From the NCBI GenBank assembly GCA_041838515.1, contig JBGYPP010000007.1, positions 1 to 12,366 on the forward strand: a stretch of DNA of 12,366 bases, written 5' to 3'. How positions within the stretch are numbered: position 1 is the first letter of the stretch; every line of letters starts with the position of its first letter. The translations under genes were made by a program, and so were the position numbers. Shown here in pieces: positions 1-7,108 of this stretch. Origin of the DNA: JBGYPP01 sp041838515. Lineage in GTDB: Bacteria; Bacillota; Clostridia; Lachnospirales; Lachnospiraceae. A model generated the notes under the pieces. That model saw only the letters and a program-made list of their open reading frames with translations, had not been told where the DNA came from and did not search any database.

Positions 1-1321
1 GCAGTTCCGTGGTCTGGCACAGCCCAAACAGCGCCAGCAGAGGCAGGGAAGTAAAACGGCTCAGCACATATGCCAGAGGCAGATTCACCACCCACATAAA
101 ACCGCTGTCAAAGAGAAAGGTAATCCCCGTCTTGCCCCCGGACCGGAGGGTGAAATAACAGGAGTGCAGAAAGGACACCACCGGCATACACAGCGCCGTG
201 ATGGCGATCAGCCCTCCGGCCAGAGCCTTGACCTCCCCGGTGGTATTATAGAAATGAGGAAAGAAAAAGGAGGATGCAAAGAGAAGAACGCCGCTAAAAC
301 TGCCCACTGCCACGGACAGGGCCAACAATTTGACATCCGCCTCCTTGGCCTCCTCCAGCCGGCCGGCCCCCAGCAGCTGCCCCACCACTATGCCCACAGC
401 GCTGCCCATGGCTATATACCCTATGTTAAACACCATGCCCAATGTGTTGGAAATATTCAGGGCCGCCACCGCAGACAGCCCCCTGAGAGAATACGCCTGG
501 GTCAGCGCTGCCATGCCCCCGGACCAAAGAACCTCGTTGAACAGCAGGGGCAGACCGGTATACGCCATCTTGGCCATGGCCTCCCGGGGCATGGACAGCG
601 AGGAATACAGATAGGGAACAAAAGCCAGACGGCGGCTGGAGCCATGGGTCCACAGCAGCACATACGCCAGTTCCACATACCTGGCTATGACCGTGGCTAT
701 GGCAGCCCCCACCACGCCCAGGGCGGGAAATCCCAGCTTGCCAAAGATCAATACGTAATTCAGCGCCAGATTCACAAAGACAGAAATCAAGCCCGCTTTC
801 ATAGGAGGCAGCGTATGGCCGCACTCCCGCAGCGTGCTGGAGTATACGGCCGTCAATCCCAAGGCCGGCAGGCTCCAAAGCATCACAGCCAGATACCGCT
901 TGCCAAAGCCCAAAGCCATGCCTATATCCGCCTCCGCGCCCTCACCATGGAGAAACAGGCCTATGAGCCTATCCTGGGCGCCCCATAGCAGCAGGGCGGC
1001 GGCCAGGGTCAGCAAGGCCACCACATACAGTTTAAAACGGAAGGCATAGCCTATGCCCTTCTGATCTCCCGCGCCAAAGAATTGGGCGCAGAATATGCCC
1101 GCTCCGGATACGGCTCCGAAAAGGGATACCAGCAATACCCAGAGCAGCTGATTGACTATGGCCACTCCGGACATCTCCAGGGTGCCCACCCGGCCTATCA
1201 TCAGATTGTCCAACATATTGACAAAATTGGTGATACCCATCTGAGCCATTATGGGCAGGACAATCACAGCCACACGGCTGTAAAAGGCCCTATCTCCTAT
1301 AAAACGCTCTCTCCAATCCAC
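1..1321 (-). CDS. MATE family multidrug/Na+(H+)-coupled efflux transporter (C-terminus beyond the window)
   Basis: This is an integral membrane antiporter that would export drugs or metabolites using an ion gradient. The minus-strand frame is open from 1321 to the left edge, giving 440 residues, so only the extreme C-terminus is missing (family usually about 450). The N-terminal region carries the typical MATE stretch NMLDNLMIGRVG followed by GVAIVNQ, and later helices include GLTAVYSSTLRECGHT and NLALNYVLIFGKLG with GAAIATVIARY, a pattern repeated in the second half (SNTLGMVFNIGYIAMG, GIVVGQLLGAGR). The chosen GTG start at 1321 is preceded by AGGAGGG with 6 nt spacing; an in-frame TTG and another GTG upstream lack such a site. 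It is divergent from tadA. The substrate cannot be inferred. Family assignment is secure. Confidence 0.9.
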   Translation of the reverse strand, partial: MDWRERFIGDRAFYSRVAVIVLPIMAQMGITNFVNMLDNLMIGRVGTLEMSGVAIVNQLLWVLLVSLFGAVSGAGIFCAQFFGAGDQKGIGYAFRFKLYVVALLTLAAALLLWGAQDRLIGLFLHGEGAEADIGMALGFGKRYLAVMLWSLPALGLTAVYSSTLRECGHTLPPMKAGLISVFVNLALNYVLIFGKLGFPALGVVGAAIATVIARYVELAYVLLWTHGSSRRLAFVPYLYSSLSMPREAMAKMAYTGLPLLFNEVLWSGGMAALTQAYSLRGLSAVAALNISNTLGMVFNIGYIAMGSAVGIVVGQLLGAGRLEEAKEADVKLLALSVAVGSFSGVLLFASSFFFPHFYNTTGEVKALAGGLIAITALCMPVVSFLHSCYFTLRSGGKTGITFLFDSGFMWVVNLPLAYVLSRFTSLPLLALFGLCQTTEL

Positions 1322-1368
1322 AGCCTGCCCTCCTCTTTCCACCGTCTGCCGCTGCGCCAATAGATTGC

Positions 1369-1398
1369 ATAATATCCCATTCCGGCCTGTCGTGTCAA
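1369..1398 (-). promoter_or_regulatory. Sigma-70-type promoter for the MATE gene
   Basis: On the minus strand a perfect -35 box TTGACA (1398-1393) is followed by an 18-nt spacer and a -10 box TATTAT (1374-1369). Transcription would start near 1362, giving a leader of about 40 nt with a good ribosome site before the GTG at 1321. It lies back to back with the tadA promoter (-35 at 1412), so the two could affect each other's occupancy. Confidence 0.7.
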
Positions 1399-1411
1399 AT
1401 CCGAACCTCCC

Positions 1412-1441
1412 TTGCCACCCCTTTGCCCCCTGCGCTATACT
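1412..1441 (+). promoter_or_regulatory. Promoter of tadA, predicted to give a leaderless mRNA
   Basis: A -35 box TTGCCA (1412-1417), an 18-nt spacer and a -10 box TATACT (1436-1441) lie directly before tadA. Only 7 nt (GCTTTCC) separate the -10 box from the ATG at 1449, so the expected transcription start coincides with the A of the start codon. There is no ribosome-binding site in the interval. Confidence 0.6.
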
Positions 1442-1448
1442 GCTTTCC

Positions 1449-1967
1449 ATGAAAAATCATACTGATTCACATAAAAAATATATGCGCCTGGCTCTGGCCC
1501 AGGCCCGAAAGGCCGCCGCCCTGGGGGAGGTACCCATAGGCTGCGTTATCGTCCACGGCGGACGGGTCATAGGGCGGGGATACAACCGGCGCAGCACAGA
1601 CAAGAGCGCTCTGGCCCACGCCGAGATTACGGCCATACGTAAGGCCTGCAAAGCGCTGGGGGATTGGCGGCTGGAGGACTGCTGCCTCTATGTCACGCTG
1701 GAACCCTGCCAGATGTGCTCCGGAGCCATAGTCCAAGCCCGCATCCCCCGGGTGGTCTACGCCTGTGCCAACCCCAAGGCCGGCTGCGGTGGCTCCATAC
1801 TCAATATATTGGAGGAACCCGCATTCAATCACCAGGTGGAGGTGGAAAGGGGCGTTCTGGAAGAGGAGTGCGCCGCCCTACTCCAGGGATTTTTTCGGGA
1901 TCTCCGCAGACGGCTGCGGGAGGAAAAGGCCGCCAAAAAGGCGGCAGAATGTCCAAACCAAGAATAA
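1449..1967 (+). CDS. tadA: tRNA-specific adenosine-34 deaminase
   Basis: TadA converts adenosine 34 to inosine in the anticodon wobble position of tRNA-Arg(ACG), an essential cytoplasmic reaction. The 172-residue product has the zinc-dependent deaminase signature: HAE at residues 57-59 (zinc histidine and catalytic glutamate) and PCQMC at 86-90 (two zinc cysteines), with EVPIGCVIV near residue 27 and the C-terminal ECAALLQGFFR helix seen in bacterial TadA. Length matches the family (150-180). The ATG at 1449 was chosen because it opens the conserved domain (MRLALAQARKAA begins 11 residues later) and sits at the predicted transcription start. An in-frame ATG at 1365 would add 28 residues unlike TadA and lies upstream of the promoter. 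A GCCGCC/GGCGGC hairpin near the 3' end is within the coding region and lacks a T-tract. Confidence 0.95.
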   Translation: MKNHTDSHKKYMRLALAQARKAAALGEVPIGCVIVHGGRVIGRGYNRRSTDKSALAHAEITAIRKACKALGDWRLEDCCLYVTLEPCQMCSGAIVQARIPRVVYACANPKAGCGGSILNILEEPAFNHQVEVERGVLEEECAALLQGFFRDLRRRLREEKAAKKAAECPNQE

Positions 1968-1980
1968 TTTCCCCCATACC

Positions 1981-2022
1981 TTGACAAGCTTATATGATTT
2001 TGATATCATTTTCATATCAAAA
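1981..2022 (+). promoter_or_regulatory. Consensus promoter with overlapping palindromic operator for the SPFH-RHH unit
   Basis: A perfect -35 TTGACA (1981-1986), a 17-nt spacer and a -10 box TATCAT (2004-2009) precede the SPFH gene. The -10 box is embedded in an inverted repeat with 9-bp perfect arms, TTTTGATAT (1998-2006) and ATATCAAAA (2014-2022), separated by 7 nt. A protein bound there would block RNA polymerase. The ribbon-helix-helix protein encoded by the second gene of the unit is the obvious candidate, but that pairing is inference. Confidence 0.65.
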
Positions 2023-2050
2023 ACATCTATTTTTTTACAAGGAGGCTACT

Positions 2051-3058
2051 ATGCAAGAAAAACTCTTATCCACCAAGCAAAACGGCTTTTTCTTTTTGTT
2101 CCTCAGCATGGCGCTCATATCCGGCAGCTGTGTACTGTTCATATGGAATGCTGTGAACAACATCTCTCCCTGGCTCTATATCCTAGCCGGTCTGGCCCTG
2201 ACAGCAGGCATCACACTGGCCTGCGGCCTGGTGGTTCTCAAGCCCCAGGAAGCGCTGGTGCTGACCCTGTTCGGCCATTATCTGGGCACGCTGAAGGGTG
2301 AGGGATACTACTTCGTCAATCCCTTTGCCCAAGCCGTCAATCCCGCAGCCAATACCCGCCTAAACCAAAGCGGCGATATCAGCGAAGGAAGCCAGAGCCT
2401 GAATATACAGGGCGTAAATCTCAAGGCGGATATGACTCCCCCCTCCAAGAAGCTCTCCCTCAAGATCATGACCTTGAGCAACAGCCGTCAGAAGATCAAT
2501 GACTGCCTGGGCAATCCGGTGGAGATAGGCATAGCCGTCACCTGGCGCATAGTGGATACGGCCAAGGCCGCTTTTCAGGTGGAGAACTACAAGGAATATC
2601 TCTCTCTCCAATGCGATGCAGCCCTGCGCAATATCGTACGGCTCTATCCCTATGACACCGCTCCCGGCATAGACACCACTGGGGATGGCGTGGCTGACGA
2701 TGCCAGCCTGCGGGGCTCCAGTGAAGTGGTGGCATTGCGGATCAAGGAGGAGATACAGAGGCGGGTGGGAGAGGCCGGCCTGGAAATCCTGGATGCGCGC
2801 ATCACCTACCTGGCCTACTCCACAGAGATAGCTGCTGCCATGCTGCAGCGGCAGCAGGCCTCCGCCATCATAGATGCCCGCCGCCTGATCGTGGAGGGTG
2901 CGGTGGGTATGGTGGAAATGGCCCTGGAACGCCTGGAGCAGGGCCAAGCCATACGTTTGGACGAGGAGCGCAAGGCCGCCATGGTATCCAATTTGCTGGT
3001 GGTGCTCTGCGGAAACAAGGATGCCCAGCCTATAGCCAATGTAGGCAGCCTGTACTAA
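2051..3058 (+). CDS. SPFH/band-7 domain membrane protein
   Basis: The 335-residue product has two N-terminal membrane segments (about residues 12-32 and 41-63) followed directly by a band-7 start (LKPQEALVLTLFGHYLGTLKG, 64-84; GYYFVNPF, 85-92), a core with PVEIGIAVTWRIVDTAKAAF (156-175), and a helical tail rich in Glu, Arg and Ala (about 225-312) that probably mediates oligomerisation. Such proteins form ring- or cage-like scaffolds at membranes; the client here is unknown. An unusual segment at 208-217 (DTTGDGVADD) resembles a calcium-binding loop. The ATG at 2051 has AAGGAGG with good spacing; an in-frame ATG at 1994 lies within the promoter and is rejected. The next gene begins after one intervening base. 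Family assignment is firm, physiological role unknown. Confidence 0.88.
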   Translation: MQEKLLSTKQNGFFFLFLSMALISGSCVLFIWNAVNNISPWLYILAGLALTAGITLACGLVVLKPQEALVLTLFGHYLGTLKGEGYYFVNPFAQAVNPAANTRLNQSGDISEGSQSLNIQGVNLKADMTPPSKKLSLKIMTLSNSRQKINDCLGNPVEIGIAVTWRIVDTAKAAFQVENYKEYLSLQCDAALRNIVRLYPYDTAPGIDTTGDGVADDASLRGSSEVVALRIKEEIQRRVGEAGLEILDARITYLAYSTEIAAAMLQRQQASAIIDARRLIVEGAVGMVEMALERLEQGQAIRLDEERKAAMVSNLLVVLCGNKDAQPIANVGSLY

Positions 3059-3059
3059 G

Positions 3060-3251
3060 ATGGCTGAGAGCAAGAAACAAATCCCCCTGCGCCTCTCTCC
3101 CCAGCTGTACAACGCCCTGGCCGCCTGGGCCGAGGACGATTTCCGATCTATCAATGGGCAGATAGAGTATCTCTTGACGGAATGCGTACGGCGTAGGAAT
3201 AAGGGACGGCTGGGGGAGGAATCGCTCATCCAGGGAGATAACCCGGAATGA
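3060..3251 (+). CDS. Arc/MetJ-type ribbon-helix-helix DNA-binding protein
   Basis: This 63-residue basic protein reads as a ribbon-helix-helix fold: beta strand KQIPLRLS (residues 6-13), helix A from PQLYNALAAWAEDDF (14-28), turn, helix B SINGQIEYLLTECVRRR (30-46), then a short charged tail. Proteins of this fold dimerise through the strand and bind short palindromes. The start codon lies one base after the stop of the SPFH gene and has no clear ribosome site of its own, so translation is probably coupled to that gene. No toxin gene is adjacent, so a classical toxin-antitoxin role is not supported. Autoregulation through the inverted repeat at 1998-2022, or a structural partnership with the SPFH protein, are the plausible roles. 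Confidence 0.82.
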   Translation: MAESKKQIPLRLSPQLYNALAAWAEDDFRSINGQIEYLLTECVRRRNKGRLGEESLIQGDNPE

Positions 3252-3354
3252 GGCATAACCCCGCCGGCGCTGATATGTGCCGGCCCGGCCGTAGGTGAGG
3301 ATACTATCCACCACAGAGAAGAGCATCCTCAGTATGGCCTAGCTCTGCAACCAC

Positions 3355-3405
3355 AAAAAAAGCCGGCCCGGCAGCCACTCTACGGCTGCCGGGCCGGCTT
3401 TGTTA
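3355..3405. terminator. Strong bidirectional intrinsic terminator
   Basis: An 18-bp perfect stem is formed by 3359-3376 (AAAGCCGGCCCGGCAGCC) and 3384-3401 around a 7-nt loop. On the plus strand it runs into TTTGTTATT; on the minus strand into a run of T (A residues at 3355-3361 on the plus strand). It lies between the convergent RHH gene and the substrate-binding protein gene and would terminate both. Confidence 0.92.
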
Positions 3406-3438
3406 TTGCATCATACTATATGCCAGACCCGCTCCGGC

Positions 3439-4797
3439 CTAACGGCTGGCGCGCAGCCTGTCGCTGGCCGCCTCCAGATCCGCCTGCCACTGGTCTATGC
3501 TCAATTCACCCCGCATCACGGCATTGACATTGTCAAAGAGTACCTTGGCCATGGTGGTTCCACCCACAGTCTTGGCCGTGGCAAAGCCTCCCATCACCGC
3601 CACCGCGCCCTTGTCATAGATGCGGTAGTAGGCCTGTATGCCGGGACTAAGGTAATCTGCCACTCCGGCTATGGGCTGGGCGGCATCGTGGGCGGCAAAA
3701 ATCCTGGCCGCCACATTGGAGTACATAAAGCCCACAAAGGCCTTGGCCATCTCCGGCTCCTGGGCTTTGGCAGGTATCCACATCTGCTCAAAGATGGTAT
3801 ACGAACTGGGCTTATTCCCCGGCTTGACCGGAGGAACGGAGCGAAAAGCCCAGCGGAACTTGGAATCCCTGGGCGCGCCCTCCATCTCCTTGGGCAGCCA
3901 GGTGCCATTGGGTATAAATATGGCCTTATTGTCCAAGACCAGCTGCTGGTTGAGCAAAAAGCCCTGGGCGTTGGCGTTGTCCATGGTGGAGGCTTCCGTG
4001 TACTCGGCCAATCTCCCCACTATTTCCAGCACATCCCTGGCCTCCTGGCTCTCCCATACCCCGTCCTGGTAGGTCATCACATCATTGTAAAACTTAAACC
4101 CGCCGGAGGAGGTGAGCATGGCGAAGAACAGGGCATCAAAATACCCCGCCGTGGGATAGGTAAACAGCGCCACCCCATCTTTCCTGGCCGCCTCACCCAG
4201 GGCCCACATATCCTCCCAGGTCAGAGGCAGGGCCCAGCCCTTTTCCTCCAACAGGGCGGCATTGTAAAACAGGCCGCAGGGACTGTAAAACATGGGCGCC
4301 AAATAGGTCACATCATCCCCATAGGGATTGGTTCCCACTGTGTCCAAAAAGCCGGGCAATATCTTCTCCTTGGCCGGCACGATTTCACAGGGCACATTGC
4401 TCTCAAAGACCTCCGTCAGAGGCATCAGCGCGCGCTCCTCTATCAGCCGCTCCGTCAGGCCGGCCTCCCGGCCTATGGCCAAATGCACCACATCCGGCCA
4501 CACCCCCTCCTCTATCTCTGCGGAAATAATCTCTTCCACTTTCCTGTCTATGGTCAGCTCCACGGTGACATTGCCCATCTGCTCCTCAAAGGCATCCACC
4601 ACCTCCTGCCACATCTCAGTACCGTAACCGCCCTCCAACACGGCCACCCGCAATATGGCCTTATCCTCCCCCTCGTCAAAACCGGCCAGGGGCATCTCCA
4701 CTTCTACTTCCTCCCCCTTATAGACTGGATCTGCGGGCGCCTGGCAAGCGCCCAAAAATACTGCCATCGCCCATATGGCCAAGGCCTGCCTTCTCAT
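3439..4797 (-). CDS. Carbohydrate-type ABC transporter substrate-binding lipoprotein
   Basis: This 452-residue protein is an extracellular solute-binding protein of the family used by CUT1-type sugar importers, loosely resembling N-acetylglucosamine/chitobiose-binding members; the ligand is a guess. The signal peptide (MRRQALAIWAMAVFLGAC) ends in the lipobox LGAC with the lipidated Cys at 18. Mature features include LRVAVLEGGYGTEMWQEVVDAFEE, WPDVVHLAIG, the hinge-region LAPMFYSPCGLFYNAALLEEKGW and the late FVGFMYSNVAARIFA. The ATG at 4797 has GGAGG with 5-nt spacing; the ATG at 4809 overlaps that site. It starts 33 nt after the ftsH stop, so it is probably the last gene of the ftsH transcript and ends at the terminator at 3355-3405. 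No permease or ATPase gene is nearby, so it must borrow a transporter encoded elsewhere or act as a sensor subunit. Confidence 0.85.
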   Translation of the reverse strand: MRRQALAIWAMAVFLGACQAPADPVYKGEEVEVEMPLAGFDEGEDKAILRVAVLEGGYGTEMWQEVVDAFEEQMGNVTVELTIDRKVEEIISAEIEEGVWPDVVHLAIGREAGLTERLIEERALMPLTEVFESNVPCEIVPAKEKILPGFLDTVGTNPYGDDVTYLAPMFYSPCGLFYNAALLEEKGWALPLTWEDMWALGEAARKDGVALFTYPTAGYFDALFFAMLTSSGGFKFYNDVMTYQDGVWESQEARDVLEIVGRLAEYTEASTMDNANAQGFLLNQQLVLDNKAIFIPNGTWLPKEMEGAPRDSKFRWAFRSVPPVKPGNKPSSYTIFEQMWIPAKAQEPEMAKAFVGFMYSNVAARIFAAHDAAQPIAGVADYLSPGIQAYYRIYDKGAVAVMGGFATAKTVGGTTMAKVLFDNVNAVMRGELSIDQWQADLEAASDRLRASR

Positions 4798-4830
4798 ACA
4801 AACCTCCACACATTCCTTACGTCTACCTGC

Positions 4831-7101
4831 CTATAGCTGTCTAATACCCGAGGCAGAACACTGCCAGACCCCTCCGGAGAACCGCCCCCTCTCCCGGGGA
4901 ATATCCGGAGCGGCCTCCCCGGTCCGGATATCGGGCTCGGCGGGAATGGTTCCGTCATCCGCTCCCGGCTCCGGACTGACGGCCACCTCCGGAGCGGCCT
5001 CCCCGGTCCGGATATCGGGCTCGGCGGGAATGGTTCCGTCATCCGCTCCCGGCTCCGGACTGACGGCCACCTCCGAAGCGGTCTTTCGTCCAACGGATCC
5101 CTGAGCAACAGCCTCCTCACCCTCCTTTTGCTTCGGCCCTGGGGCCTCCTCCGGCAATCCCTTTTCCCGGCGAAAGATCTCCATAAACTCCTTGCCGGTG
5201 ATGGTTTCCTTTTCTATCAGATATTCCGGCAATTTTTCCATCAATGTCCTATGGCTGGAGAGCAGATCCAAGGCCATCTGGTAACTGTCCTTGAGTATGG
5301 ACACCACCTCCGCATCCACATGGGCCGCTGTGGCATCGGAACAGTTCAGGCTGGCCCTATTGTCCAGATAGCGGCTCTCCACTGTGGCCAGACCCATCAG
5401 GCCGAAGCGCTGGCTCATGCCATACTGGGTCACCATGGCCCGGGCTATGTTCGTGGCCTTTTCTATATCGTTGGCCGCGCCGGTGGTCACCGTGTCAAAC
5501 ACCAGTTCCTCTGCCGCCCGTCCGGCCAGCAGTCCCACCAGCATAGCCCTTAGCTCAGCCTCGGTGTTGAGGTATTTCTCCTCCTCCGGCACATGCATAA
5601 CATAACCCAGCGCGCCCATGGTTCTCGGCACTATGGTAATCTTCTGCACCGGCTCGGCATTTTTTTGGAGGGCGCTGACCAGGGCATGGCCCACCTCGTG
5701 GTAGGACACAATGCGCCTCTCCTCCTTGCTCATAATGCGATCCTTCTTTTCCTTGCCCACCAGCACCTGCTCCACGGCGGCAAAAAGATCTTTCTGACAG
5801 ACAAACTGCCGGCCCTCCTTGACGGCGAATATAGCCGCCTCATTGATCATATTGGCCAGATCCGACCCCACTGCGCCGCTGGTGGCCAGGGCTATGGCAT
5901 CCAAGTCCACGGTTTCATCCATGCGCACATCCTTGGAATGTACCTTGAGTATGGCCACGCGCCCCTTGAGATCCGGCTTGTCCACGATAATGCGGCGGTC
6001 GAAGCGGCCCGGACGCAGCAGGGCCTTGTCCAGTATCTCCGGCCTGTTGGTGGCGGCCAGCAACAACACGCCCTTGGAGGAGTCAAAGCCATCCATCTCC
6101 GAGAGCAGCTGGTTGAGGGTCTGCTCCCTCTCCTCATTGCCGCCGCCAAATTTGGAATCCCGGCTGCGGCCTATGGCATCGATCTCATCGATAAAGACGA
6201 TACAGGGCGCATTTTTGGAGGCCTCCTTAAACAAATCCCGCACCCTGCTGGCGCCCACGCCCACATACAATTCCACAAAATCCGAACCGGTCAGAGAAAA
6301 GAAAGGCACATGGGCCTCTCCTGCCACGGCCTTGGCCAGCAGCGTCTTGCCCGTACCAGGAGGCCCCACCAGCAGCGCGCCCTTGGGCAGCTTGGCGCCT
6401 ATGGCCGCATAACGGCCCGGATTGTGAAGGAAATCCACCACCTCCGCAAGGGATTCCTTAGCCTCATCCTCTCCGGCCACATCCTGGAAAGTAACCCCGG
6501 TTTCTTTTTGCACATAAATCTTGGCATTGGATTTGCCCACGCCCATAGGGCCGCCCATGCCACCCATGCGCTTAAAGAAGAATCCCAGCAGCAGCCATAC
6601 CAGCAACACCGGCAGTATGACCTGCATAACAAAGGAATAGATGGTGGTATTGGTGGGATGGAATTTGCCGTCCACCCCGGCCTCCAGGAGCCTCTGGGTC
6701 AGCGTGTCCACGCTTTCCATCCTATAGGCGAAATATGTGGTTCTGGGGGCCGCGGCCAGAAGCGGGCTTTGGCCGTCCTGGCCAGTCTGGCTCTGATCCT
6801 CTATCAAATAGAAGCTCACCTTGCCATCCTGCACCTCCACCTGCTCCACCTGCCCCGCCTCCAGATTCTTGACGAACTGGATATAGGACATCTCCGTTCC
6901 GGAGCCGCCAAAAATATTGCGCCACAGCATGGTTCCCAGCAGCATCAGGGACAGCGCCAAAAGCAGCATCATGCCAAAATTGCCCCCTGGCGTATTGCCT
7001 CCCTTGCCCCCTCCGGGGCCTCCGTTGCCGCCTCCAGGCGGCGTATTGCCCGGCCCCTCCATCCTCTCGATGGCGCCGGCTCCATCCAAAATATCTCTCA
7101 T
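4831..7101 (-). CDS. ftsH: ATP-dependent zinc metalloprotease FtsH
   Basis: FtsH is a membrane-anchored AAA+ protease hexamer that unfolds and degrades misfolded membrane proteins and regulators. In order from the chosen start (756 residues): a glycine/proline-rich tail, membrane segment 1 at about 44-60, an extracytoplasmic domain, membrane segment 2 at about 158-176, Walker A GPPGTGKT (246-253), pore loop YVGVGA (279-284), Walker B IVFIDE (301-306), second-region-of-homology ATNRP with RPGRFDR, zinc motif HEVGH (468-472) and third ligand Asp in TGAANDI (about 545). It ends in an acidic tail with a tandem repeat. The usual length is 600-650, so both ends are extended. The ATG at 7101 is preceded by GGGTGA at 7 nt; in-frame ATGs at 7128 and 7143 are alternatives with weaker or no ribosome sites. 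Divergent from pyrG. Confidence 0.96.
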   Translation of the reverse strand: MRDILDGAGAIERMEGPGNTPPGGGNGGPGGGKGGNTPGGNFGMMLLLALSLMLLGTMLWRNIFGGSGTEMSYIQFVKNLEAGQVEQVEVQDGKVSFYLIEDQSQTGQDGQSPLLAAAPRTTYFAYRMESVDTLTQRLLEAGVDGKFHPTNTTIYSFVMQVILPVLLVWLLLGFFFKRMGGMGGPMGVGKSNAKIYVQKETGVTFQDVAGEDEAKESLAEVVDFLHNPGRYAAIGAKLPKGALLVGPPGTGKTLLAKAVAGEAHVPFFSLTGSDFVELYVGVGASRVRDLFKEASKNAPCIVFIDEIDAIGRSRDSKFGGGNEEREQTLNQLLSEMDGFDSSKGVLLLAATNRPEILDKALLRPGRFDRRIIVDKPDLKGRVAILKVHSKDVRMDETVDLDAIALATSGAVGSDLANMINEAAIFAVKEGRQFVCQKDLFAAVEQVLVGKEKKDRIMSKEERRIVSYHEVGHALVSALQKNAEPVQKITIVPRTMGALGYVMHVPEEEKYLNTEAELRAMLVGLLAGRAAEELVFDTVTTGAANDIEKATNIARAMVTQYGMSQRFGLMGLATVESRYLDNRASLNCSDATAAHVDAEVVSILKDSYQMALDLLSSHRTLMEKLPEYLIEKETITGKEFMEIFRREKGLPEEAPGPKQKEGEEAVAQGSVGRKTASEVAVSPEPGADDGTIPAEPDIRTGEAAPEVAVSPEPGADDGTIPAEPDIRTGEAAPDIPRERGRFSGGVWQCSASGIRQL
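4904..5075. repeat. Perfect 84-bp tandem duplication inside ftsH
   Basis: Two adjacent copies with an 84-bp period (first copy from 4904, second from 4988) are identical at every base, and the identity continues 4 bp past the second unit. The unit is 28 codons long, so the reading frame is kept, and it encodes an acidic, proline-rich segment (including EPGADDGT and AEPDIRTGEAAP) of the FtsH C-terminal tail. Confidence 0.97.
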
Positions 7102-7108
7102 CCTATTT

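Noticed and set aside
164..1363. Plus-strand frames opposite the MATE gene
   Set aside because: The minus strand encodes an unbroken 440-residue MATE protein; the plus-strand frames are fragmentary and Gln/His-rich.
1365..1448. Longer tadA start at 1365
   Set aside because: The extra 28 residues have no counterpart in TadA and their codons overlap the promoter.
1926..1950. GCCGCC/GGCGGC hairpin at the end of tadA as a terminator
   Set aside because: It lies inside the coding region and no T-tract follows; it is explained by an Ala-Lys-rich C-terminus.
3252..3354. Possible structured element between the RHH gene and the terminator (GCCGGC hairpin near 3262-3284)
   Set aside because: The stem is short and GC-rich in a GC-rich genome, and no motif or covariation evidence is available.
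3400..4836. 478-codon open frame on the plus strand opposite the substrate-binding protein
   Set aside because: It is antisense to a clear lipoprotein gene, yields His/Gly-rich sequence with no domain, and exists because TTA, CTA and TCA codons are rare in this genome.
4904..5075. CRISPR-like repeat
   Set aside because: There are only two directly abutting units without spacers, in frame within ftsH.
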